This document shows, in pieces, positions 36,726 to 42,585 of a stretch of 64,000 bases of DNA (position 1 is the first letter of the stretch; the number at the start of each line of letters is the position of its first letter). The position numbers were made by a program, and so were the translations under genes. Below the pieces are notes generated by a model that was given only the letters and a program-made list of their open reading frames with translations, was not told the DNA's origin and did no database searches. Location: contig NZ_PNFD01000001.1 of NCBI RefSeq assembly GCF_003254645.1, positions 310,001 to 374,000 of the forward strand, read 5' to 3'. Source of the DNA: Microbacterium suaedae. GTDB lineage: Bacteria > Actinomycetota > Actinomycetes > Actinomycetales > Microbacteriaceae.

Positions 36726-36940
36726 CCCGCCTCCTCGTCCGGCACCCACGTCAGGATGTCGCCGGGCTGGCATCCGAGCGTGCGGCAGATTGCGTCGAGG
36801 GTCGTGAAGCGCACGGCCTTCGCACGGCCGTTCTTGAGCACCGAGATATTCGCCGGAGTGATCCCGATCGCATCCGCGAGCTCGCCGACGCCGATCTTCG
36901 CGCGGGCGAGCTCGACGTCGAGGTTGATGACGATCGCCAT
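36722..36940 (-). CDS. Small XRE-type HTH regulator (YozG-like)
   Basis: A 72-residue Cro/CI-type DNA-binding protein consisting almost wholly of a helix-turn-helix domain: VGELADAIGITPANISVLKNGRAKAVRFTTLDAICRTLGCQPGDIL. This is the YozG/HTH_26 subfamily, commonly encoded next to DUF2975 membrane proteins. The ATG at 36940 overlaps the stop of the DUF2975 gene (TGATG). It probably binds the perfect inverted repeat at 37426-37461 in front of its own operon. Confidence 0.9.
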   Translation of the reverse strand: MAIVINLDVELARAKIGVGELADAIGITPANISVLKNGRAKAVRFTTLDAICRTLGCQPGDILTWVPDEEAG

Positions 36941-37416
36941 CAGACGACCTCGGACAGCTCGCGCTCGAGCCGCGAAGCCTTGCGCAGCAGTCCCTGCATC
37001 ACGGCGACGAGGAGCGAGAGCCCGATCCCGACGAGGACCGTCATGACACCGGCGATCGCGACCATCGGCGATCCGGCCCCGCCCCACCAGATGACCGCGA
37101 CGCCGATCGTGACGAGCGCCGTCGCGGCGACGATCGACCCGAGGACCACGCTCACCCATGCGAACGCAGATTCGCGGAAGATGCTGTCGGTACGGACCAT
37201 GGAGAGTAGCCGCCAGACGCAGACGAGCACGACCTCAACACAGAGGATGAGCAGGATCGGCAGCACGATGCCGGGGACCCGCAGCGGCTCGAACTCGGGA
37301 GCGTCGTCGGCCATCGCGTTCGACACCATCGGGATGAACCACGCCTGAACGAACAGCAGCCCCGCGAACAGCAGCGCGATCAGCCCCTTCGCCGTCAGGA
37401 TCGTCGCATCACGCAT
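36940..37416 (-). CDS. DUF2975 membrane protein
   Basis: A 158-residue protein with four transmembrane segments (about 8-30, 44-66, 86-108 and 114-135), matching DUF2975. The ATG at 37416 was chosen because AGGAG lies 5 nt upstream; two GTG codons directly before it are also in frame. DUF2975 proteins pair with small XRE regulators, and the pair may sense a membrane-related signal; the function has not been settled. First gene of a three-gene operon. Confidence 0.88.
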   Translation of the reverse strand: MRDATILTAKGLIALLFAGLLFVQAWFIPMVSNAMADDAPEFEPLRVPGIVLPILLILCVEVVLVCVWRLLSMVRTDSIFRESAFAWVSVVLGSIVAATALVTIGVAVIWWGGAGSPMVAIAGVMTVLVGIGLSLLVAVMQGLLRKASRLERELSEVV

Positions 37417-37425
37417 CACCACTCC

Positions 37426-37461
37426 TATCGTTTATCCACAGATATCTATCGATAAACGATA
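37426..37461. promoter_or_regulatory. Perfect 11-bp inverted repeat, likely operator of the HTH operon
   Basis: TATCGTTTATC (37426-37436) and GATAAACGATA (37451-37461) are exact reverse complements with a 14-bp AT-rich spacer that itself contains another ATC-type half-site. The site lies 10 bp upstream of the DUF2975 start, next to its ribosome site, and fits a dimeric XRE-type repressor. Confidence 0.8.
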
Positions 37462-37531
37462 CTCTACGGACCGAAGGACGGCACCCGGCTTCGTTCAGAT
37501 GACGATTGCCGGCCGCTCGTTCAGAGTCACC

Positions 37532-38527
37532 TCAGCCCGCCACGAGGCGCTGGGTGCCTGCCTCGTACTCCGTGAGGTCGCCCGTCTCCCCCGCCGCGGC
37601 CGCGCGGCGGCCGACCACGAGCATGTAGGCGAGGAAGACGCCGAGCGCCGCGGCTCCGATACCGATCTTGATCGCGTGCGGCCAGTCTTGGCGCGTGACG
37701 AATCCCTCCACGAGGCCCGAGAGCCCCAGGAAGATGATGAGTCCGATGACGACGGTGGCGAGGGCACGCCCCTCGGCAGCGAGCGCGGCCCCCCGCGATC
37801 GCGCACCCGGCGCGATCCAGGCCCAGAAGATCCGAAGTCCCGCTGCACCGGCGACGAAGATGCACGTCATCTCGAGCAGACCATGCGGAAGGATGAACAG
37901 CAGGAAGTCGTCGCCGTGGCCGAACCAGTTCATCACGGCTGCCGAAGTGCCGAGCCCGACGGCGTTCTGCATGAGCACGTACACGGGCCAGATGCCGGTG
38001 ATGCCGAACATGATGCACTGCGCCGCGATCCACGCGTTGTTCGTCCACACCATGCCCGCGAACACGCCCTCGGCGTGCTCGCTGTAGTACGCGACGAAGT
38101 CCTCTTCGGCGTACTGCTCCAGCTGCGCTTCGTCGCCGAGGGAGGCCATGTACGCGGGATCCTGCTGCGCCCACCAGCCGACGAGCGCCGTGATCCCGAC
38201 GAAGGCGAGCGCGACGATCAGCACGTCCCAGCGGATCCGGAACAGCGCCGCCGGCAGCTGGCGCGCGAAGAAGCGCGGCACCTGTCGCATGACGTTCTCT
38301 GGTGCGCCCGTGATCTTCAGGCGCGCCCGCGCGAGGATGTTCGAGACGTAGTCGCCCGTCGGCGTCCGCCCGACCGAGGTCTTGATATCGGCGAGATCCG
38401 CCGACGCCGCACGATACAGGTGCACGAACTCGTCGGTCTCGGCGCCTGTGAGCCGACGGCGGCGCGCGAGCTCGTCGAGGCGGTCCCATTCCGAGCGTCG
38501 CTCGTCGATCATCGCATCGAGGTTCAC
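37532..38527 (-). CDS. Stage II sporulation protein M (SpoIIM)-like membrane protein
   Basis: A 331-residue membrane protein of the SpoIIM/DUF95 type. A cytoplasmic helical N-terminus (MNLDAMIDERRSEWDRLDEL) precedes about six membrane segments, including VLIVALAFVGITALVGWWAQ and FLLFILPHGLLEMTCIFVAGAAGLRIF, the family's characteristic segment. This organism type does not sporulate; in Actinobacteria the gene usually accompanies the MoxR/DUF58 operon (Rv3694c). Here it is about 2.2 kb away and on the opposite strand. GTG start with TAGGCT 6 nt upstream. Confidence 0.93.
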   Translation of the reverse strand: MNLDAMIDERRSEWDRLDELARRRRLTGAETDEFVHLYRAASADLADIKTSVGRTPTGDYVSNILARARLKITGAPENVMRQVPRFFARQLPAALFRIRWDVLIVALAFVGITALVGWWAQQDPAYMASLGDEAQLEQYAEEDFVAYYSEHAEGVFAGMVWTNNAWIAAQCIMFGITGIWPVYVLMQNAVGLGTSAAVMNWFGHGDDFLLFILPHGLLEMTCIFVAGAAGLRIFWAWIAPGARSRGAALAAEGRALATVVIGLIIFLGLSGLVEGFVTRQDWPHAIKIGIGAAALGVFLAYMLVVGRRAAAAGETGDLTEYEAGTQRLVAG

Positions 38528-38533
38528 CCGTCC

Positions 38534-38539
38534 AGCCTA
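38534..38539 (-). promoter_or_regulatory. Leaderless -10 element of the SpoIIM-like gene
   Basis: TAGGCT on the minus strand, 6 nt before the GTG at 38527. Confidence 0.6.
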
Positions 38540-38649
38540 CGACCCGTCGGAGGTCGTCGCCCGGCCACTGCCGAGTGCCTTCGTGCCCCCGAACGCGCCG
38601 AAAACGACTGGCATGCACTCGGGAAGCATCGAGGTGATTGACTGGGCAT

Positions 38650-39516
38650 ATGTCAATGCCGGTGACCACGGGGCCGCGCGGCCCGCGCGCGCTCGTCTCC
38701 GAAGACGAGGTCCTCACGGGCGAGGCGGTCGCCCTCGACCTGCAGCCGATCGGCCTCGGCATGCGCGTTCTCGGCGGCTTCATCGACGCCGTCCTCGCCT
38801 GGGCCCTCTACCTCGCGGTGCTGCTGTGGGGCGTCACGTCCCTCATCGATGCCGGGATCCTCGGCCAGGAGACGTTCCAGATCGTCGCGATCGTGCTCCT
38901 CGTGGTGTGCTTCGCGGTGCTCCCGATCACGGTCGAGACCCTCACACGCGGCCGCAGCCTCGGCAAGCTCGCCGCGGGCGGACGGATCGTCCGCACCGAC
39001 GGGGGTGCGATCGGCTTCCGCCACGCGTTCATCCGCGGCCTCGTCGGCGTGCTCGAGGTGTACATGAGCTTCGGCGGCATCGCGCTTCTCGTCGGCGTCT
39101 TCACGCCACGTGCGCAGCGGCTCGGCGACCTGGTCGCGGGAACCTACAGCGAACGGGCGCGGCGCCCGGCGCTTCCGCCGCCCGCGCCCGGAGTCCCCGA
39201 ACCGCTCGCAGCGTGGGCTGAGATTGCCGACGTCGCACGACTGCCCGATCGACTCGACGCGCAGGTCACGCGCTTCGCCGCCGGGGCGTCGCGCATGGAT
39301 CCGAACTCTCGGGCGCGGATCGCGGCCGAGCTCGCGGGTGACGTGCGGCCGTTCGTCTCCCCCGTTCCGAATGTGGCGCCCGAGCTGCTCCTCGAGGGCG
39401 TGGCGGCCGTGCGTCGCGAACGGGATCGGGCGGCCTTGCGCACCGAGCGCGAGCGCGCGGCCGTCCTGGGCGGCGAGGATCCTATGACCGGCGCTCCCCT
39501 CGCCCGCCAGCGCTGA
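38650..39516 (+). CDS. RDD-family membrane protein
   Basis: A 288-residue protein. The RDD domain (about 25-155) has two or three transmembrane helices: GMRVLGGFIDAVLAWALYLAVLLWG with the family's Arg/Asp signature, then RGRSLGKLAAGGRIVRTDGG and FRHAFIRGLVGVLEVYMSFGG. A soluble, Arg-rich helical tail follows. RDD proteins are proposed transporters or chaperones; this one matches Rv3695 of the moxR2 region. The ATG at 38650 was chosen over a TTG at 38638; an ATG at 38656 is also possible. It is divergent from the SpoIIM gene, and the repeat array follows its stop. Confidence 0.9.
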   Translation: MSMPVTTGPRGPRALVSEDEVLTGEAVALDLQPIGLGMRVLGGFIDAVLAWALYLAVLLWGVTSLIDAGILGQETFQIVAIVLLVVCFAVLPITVETLTRGRSLGKLAAGGRIVRTDGGAIGFRHAFIRGLVGVLEVYMSFGGIALLVGVFTPRAQRLGDLVAGTYSERARRPALPPPAPGVPEPLAAWAEIADVARLPDRLDAQVTRFAAGASRMDPNSRARIAAELAGDVRPFVSPVPNVAPELLLEGVAAVRRERDRAALRTERERAAVLGGEDPMTGAPLARQR

Positions 39517-39544
39517 GTTTTCCTCCTCTCCCACACTCGCGCCC

Positions 39545-39615
39545 CACGGGAGGAGAAGCACGCTCGGGAGGACCCAGGGGTCGAGGATCCCCCTCCGCCA
39601 TGCGAATCCCCTCCC
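39545..39615 (+). repeat. Repeat unit 1 (71 bp)
   Basis: Begins with CACGGGAGGAG and ends with ATGCGAATCCCCTCCC. About 90% identical to unit 2 by eye. Confidence 0.85.
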
Positions 39616-39653
39616 ATAGCGCCCCCTCCCCAGAACGCCACACGCCCGGCGCA

Positions 39654-39724
39654 CACCGGAGGAGAAACACCCCCGGGAGGACCCAGGGCTCCAAGATCCC
39701 CCTCCGCCATGCGAATCCCCTCCC
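39654..39724 (+). repeat. Repeat unit 2 (71 bp)
   Basis: Begins CACCGGAGGAG and ends GCGAATCCCCTCCC. The middle has CCCGGGAGGACCCAGGG. Confidence 0.85.
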
Positions 39725-39800
39725 GTACGACGGCACACCCTCTCCCCGGAACGCCACGCCACGCCAAGCGCCGCGCACACACCAGAGGAAACCCGCCCCA

Positions 39801-39871
39801 CACTGGAGGAAAAATACCCCCGGGAGGGCCCAAGGCTCCGAGAACCCCCTCCGCCATGCGAATCCCCTCCC
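39801..39871 (+). repeat. Repeat unit 3 (71 bp)
   Basis: Begins CACTGGAGGA and ends ATGCGAATCCCCTCCC. The same length as units 1 and 2. Confidence 0.85.
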
Positions 39872-40001
39872 AAACATCGGGCCCCCTCCCGGGCACACCA
39901 CGCGCCCCGCAACGCAGGAGGACAACCACACACGAGGAACCCCGACACGACGCGAGCCACCTCCCGCGTGATACTCCACACCTCCTCGACACCGCCCCGC
40001 A

Positions 40002-40071
40002 CACCGGAGGAGAGTTGCACGCGGGAGGCCCCACACGCCGGGATCTCCCTCCCCTACGCGAATCCCCTCCC
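40002..40071 (+). repeat. Repeat unit 4 (70 bp)
   Basis: Begins CACCGGAGGAG and ends TACGCGAATCCCCTCCC. The centre has diverged more (GGGAGGCCCCAC). Confidence 0.8.
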
Positions 40072-40212
40072 AAATGTCGACACATCCCCTCCCCGGAACG
40101 CCACGCGCCCCGCACACCAGGAGGCCAACCACACACGAGGAACCCCAGCACGGCGCGAACCACTTCCCACGCGACAATCCGCACCTCCCCGATACCGCCC
40201 CACCTGGCCGCA

Positions 40213-40283
40213 CAGCGGAGGAACATGACGCTCGGGAGGGGGTCAGGCCGCAGCAACACCCTCCCCTATGCGGATCTCCTCCC
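40213..40283 (+). repeat. Repeat unit 5 (71 bp)
   Basis: Begins CAGCGGAGGA and ends ATGCGGATCTCCTCCC. The centre is shared with unit 6 (CAGGCCGCAG). Confidence 0.8.
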
Positions 40284-40357
40284 ACACAACAGCGCACCCC
40301 GCCGAAACACCACGCGCACCACCCCACACCCGAAGAGCCCCCCCACCCCACCCCACA

Positions 40358-40427
40358 CACCGGAGGAGAAACGCCGCCCGGAGGGGCCAGGCCGCAGAAT
40401 CACCCTCCGCTACGCAGATCCCCTCCC
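40358..40427 (+). repeat. Repeat unit 6 (70 bp)
   Basis: Begins CACCGGAGGAG and ends ACGCAGATCCCCTCCC. It lies 52 bp from the DUF3499 stop codon. Confidence 0.8.
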
Positions 40428-40479
40428 GTATGCGACGAGGGGCGCCCCAGACCGCGTCGTCGCGGCCGGCGCGCTCAGC

Positions 40480-40698
40480 TCACTCGCGGAAGGCCTCGTG
40501 GCGCAGGACCACCCATCCCTGGGGAACCGACAGCCGGTCGGTGTGCAGTGCGCAGAGGTCGTGCGCGTGCGGATCGTTGCCGGCCCCGAGCGGCCCGAGG
40601 GCGGCCATCCGTCCCTCGTAGTCGAACGTGAGCGTCGACACCGCCTCCCGGCGACAGGCAACCTTCGAGCAGATTCGTTCACTCACACGGAAGAGCAT
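40480..40698 (-). CDS. DUF3499 family protein
   Basis: A 72-residue protein matching the actinobacterial DUF3499 family. It starts with a Cys pair (RICSKVACRREAVSTLTFDY), has the conserved LGPLGAGNDPHAHDLC segment, then CALHTDRLSVPQGWVVLRHE. Cysteines at about 10, 14 and 49, with histidines nearby, suggest a small metal site. Function unknown. In mycobacteria the homologue Rv3258c also lies beside the metallopeptidase-like Rv3259, as here. The ATG at 40698 was chosen because the family begins there; its promoter must lie within the divergent gene. Confidence 0.9.
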   Translation of the reverse strand: MLFRVSERICSKVACRREAVSTLTFDYEGRMAALGPLGAGNDPHAHDLCALHTDRLSVPQGWVVLRHEAFRE

Positions 40699-40703
40699 AT
40701 GCT
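40698..40703 (+). promoter_or_regulatory. Leaderless -10 element overlapping the divergent start codon
   Basis: TATGCT ends 6 nt before the ATG at 40710. Its first base overlaps the start codon of the divergent DUF3499 gene (40696-40698), so the two genes have only 11 bp between start codons. Confidence 0.6.
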
Positions 40704-40709
40704 GACGGC

Positions 40710-41174
40710 ATGAGGTGGTTCGATCGTGCGCGCCGCGATCGTCAAGATCCGTCGGCCCCGGCCCCGCGCCCTGCACGGCACGGACGGCACGGCCGCGTCG
40801 GGCGCAGCCCCGTCACGAAGCCCCCGCTGCCGTCGGTGGGATCACGGTTCGACCGCTTCGACGTCGCCGTGACCTCGACGGCCGACTTCCTCCGGGCCAC
40901 GTGGCCCGAGTTGAAGGACGTTCGCTTCGAGGTCGGCAGCATGCCGATTCACGAGGGCGATGGGACGGTTCCGCGCTGGTCCATCGATCGAGAGCGCGGC
41001 CTCATCATCATCTACCGGGTCGCAGTCGAGCGCCTCTCGAAGGCGCACGGCGTCCCCATGCATCGCGCCGACGAGTTCCATCGGCGTGTGCTCGTCGAGG
41101 GGGCCGTCTTCCGCGCCGCGGGCGAGTTCCTCGGCAAGGATCCCTGGGATCTCGGAGCGGATCCGTTCCACTGA
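40710..41174 (+). CDS. Metallopeptidase-family protein lacking HEXXH (Rv3259-like)
   Basis: A 154-residue protein. A basic, disordered N-terminus (about 1-45) is followed by the small zincin-like domain of actinobacterial Rv3259-type proteins (FDRFDVAVTSTADFLRATWPEL, then RGLIIIYRVAVERL). The helix that would carry the HEXXH zinc motif reads EFHRRVLVEGAVFRAAGEFLG, so the ligands are missing and protease activity is unlikely. The gene is divergent from DUF3499. The ATG is supported by TATGCT exactly 6 nt upstream. Confidence 0.78.
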   Translation: MRWFDRARRDRQDPSAPAPRPARHGRHGRVGRSPVTKPPLPSVGSRFDRFDVAVTSTADFLRATWPELKDVRFEVGSMPIHEGDGTVPRWSIDRERGLIIIYRVAVERLSKAHGVPMHRADEFHRRVLVEGAVFRAAGEFLGKDPWDLGADPFH

Positions 41175-41187
41175 CGAACGCCACCGA

Positions 41188-42585
41188 TCACGGTGCGACG
41201 CGGATGCTCTCCGGCGCGGCGGGATCCGGCTCGATTGGGAACGACGCGATCGCGCCGTCCGCGGCGACGCTGGCTGATCCGACGATGCGGCCGGCCGCAA
41301 CCGACAGGCGATAGGTCTGCGCGTCGTCGACGACGCTCGTGACCGAGCGCCCCGGTGCGATCTCGAGTGTCTGCGCGTCGCCGCCGGATACAGGCTCGAC
41401 CGCGATCTCAGCGGTCTCCTCCCCGACGTTCGCGAAGCTCAGTGCGAAGGCGTCGTCCGGTCCGGAGGGGATGCTCACGAGGCCATCCTGCGAGAGCTCT
41501 TCCCCGGGAACGAACCATGCGTAGTCGTCACCAGCGACTTGCCGCACGGCGCCGACGAACGGAGTGTCCCCTGCCATCCGCACGGAATAGCTCCCGGGTT
41601 CGAGAGAATCGAAGCCGAGGCTCATCGGAGCATCGGGCGTGAGGTCTGCGGTCGTGGACACGACCTCCTCGCCCGTGGATACGTCGACGATCGACACGTC
41701 GACAGTGCCTTCCTCCCCTGCCGTTCCGAGAAGGCGGAGTTCCGTCGGCTCCTCACCCGTGCGGGCGGCGGATTCGGTCACGACAACGCGCGGGATCACG
41801 CTGTCAGTCCGGGGCAGGATTCCCGGCTGCAGATCGAGTCCGCGCGGGTCCAGAGTCACGATCCGACTCGACTGCAGCGTCGTGCGGACGGGTGCGCCCT
41901 CGGCCAGCACTCGGATGACGGGGCTCTGCTCCCCCGCCGCGATGCTCGCGACGGGGATGGCGCGCTGGGTGTGCGGAGGAAGAGCGATCTCGCCGTTCGC
42001 CGGCACGCTTCGGCCGTCGACACCGTACACCGACAGTGAGACCGTCGCCGCGACGTCGGACGGGTTCGCGATCGTCAGGATGTCTGTCGTTCCGGTCGCG
42101 ACTGTGGCCCCCACGATCCACGACTCGGGGCTCGCCGTGCGGCAGGCCGACGCGGCGTATCCCGTCAGATCGGCTTCCGCAACAGCGACGGATCCCGCCG
42201 CGGCGACCGAGATCGGCTCGCCCTCCTGCGGCATCTGCGAGACGGCGAGGGATGAGGCGACGTCCGGAAGATCGATCGTCCGCTCGGACACCGGATCGGC
42301 ATCATCCCCATTGCGCATCGTGACGGACATGTCGGCGACTGCTTCGATTCCCCGAGCATCGCTCGCGTCGCGGCCGAGCGCGAGAATGGGCCCGTCGCAC
42401 GCAAGCACCGTCTCTGCGGCGATGGGGGTGACCTCGACGCGCGGGCCCGAGCCCGCTTCGTCGGAGAGACCCGTCGCCGTCACGAATGGCCACGGCTGCA
42501 CGGCCGCGGCAACCGCTGCTGCCGCGAGAAGGATCCCGGCGGTCGACCCTCCGATGCGTCGCGCCAAGAGGCGTCGATCACTCAT
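41188..42585 (-). CDS. DUF5719 family protein, probably envelope-associated
   Basis: A 465-residue protein with one N-terminal transmembrane or signal-anchor helix (about 14-32, STAGILLAAAAVAAAVQPW). The rest is beta-rich exported domains with repeated TDILTIANPSDVAATVSLSVYG-like and ALSFANVGEETAEIAVEPV strands, as in DUF5719. In Actinobacteria this gene directly follows a large membrane glycosyltransferase gene. Here the start overlaps the glycosyltransferase stop (4 nt at 42582-42585), so they likely act together. Function unknown. Confidence 0.85.
   Translation of the reverse strand: MSDRRLLARRIGGSTAGILLAAAAVAAAVQPWPFVTATGLSDEAGSGPRVEVTPIAAETVLACDGPILALGRDASDARGIEAVADMSVTMRNGDDADPVSERTIDLPDVASSLAVSQMPQEGEPISVAAAGSVAVAEADLTGYAASACRTASPESWIVGATVATGTTDILTIANPSDVAATVSLSVYGVDGRSVPANGEIALPPHTQRAIPVASIAAGEQSPVIRVLAEGAPVRTTLQSSRIVTLDPRGLDLQPGILPRTDSVIPRVVVTESAARTGEEPTELRLLGTAGEEGTVDVSIVDVSTGEEVVSTTADLTPDAPMSLGFDSLEPGSYSVRMAGDTPFVGAVRQVAGDDYAWFVPGEELSQDGLVSIPSGPDDAFALSFANVGEETAEIAVEPVSGGDAQTLEIAPGRSVTSVVDDAQTYRLSVAAGRIVGSASVAADGAIASFPIEPDPAAPESIRVAP

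Larger units (their letters stand above)
39517..40479. repeat. Non-coding C-rich array of six imperfect 70-71 bp repeats
   Basis: About 960 bp between the RDD gene (plus) and the 3' end of DUF3499 (minus). It holds six related units of 70-71 bp at 39545, 39654, 39801, 40002, 40213 and 40358, separated by spacers of 38, 76, 130, 141 and 74 bp that are themselves related. The plus strand is rich in C and poor in G, so a transcript from DUF3499 read-through would be G-rich. Unit length is not a multiple of three and spacing varies, so the open frames seen on both strands are not a repeated protein. It looks non-coding and of unknown role. Confidence 0.85.

Noticed and set aside
39517..40479. CRISPR array
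   Set aside because: Units are too long and too divergent, spacers are related to one another and vary from 38 to 141 bp, and there are no cas genes.
39144..40713. Long open frames on both strands across the repeat array (up to 371 codons)
   Set aside because: Repeat units of 70-71 bp at irregular spacing change frame from copy to copy. The translations are Pro/His- or Gly/Trp-rich without conserved structure, and they run into neighbouring real genes.
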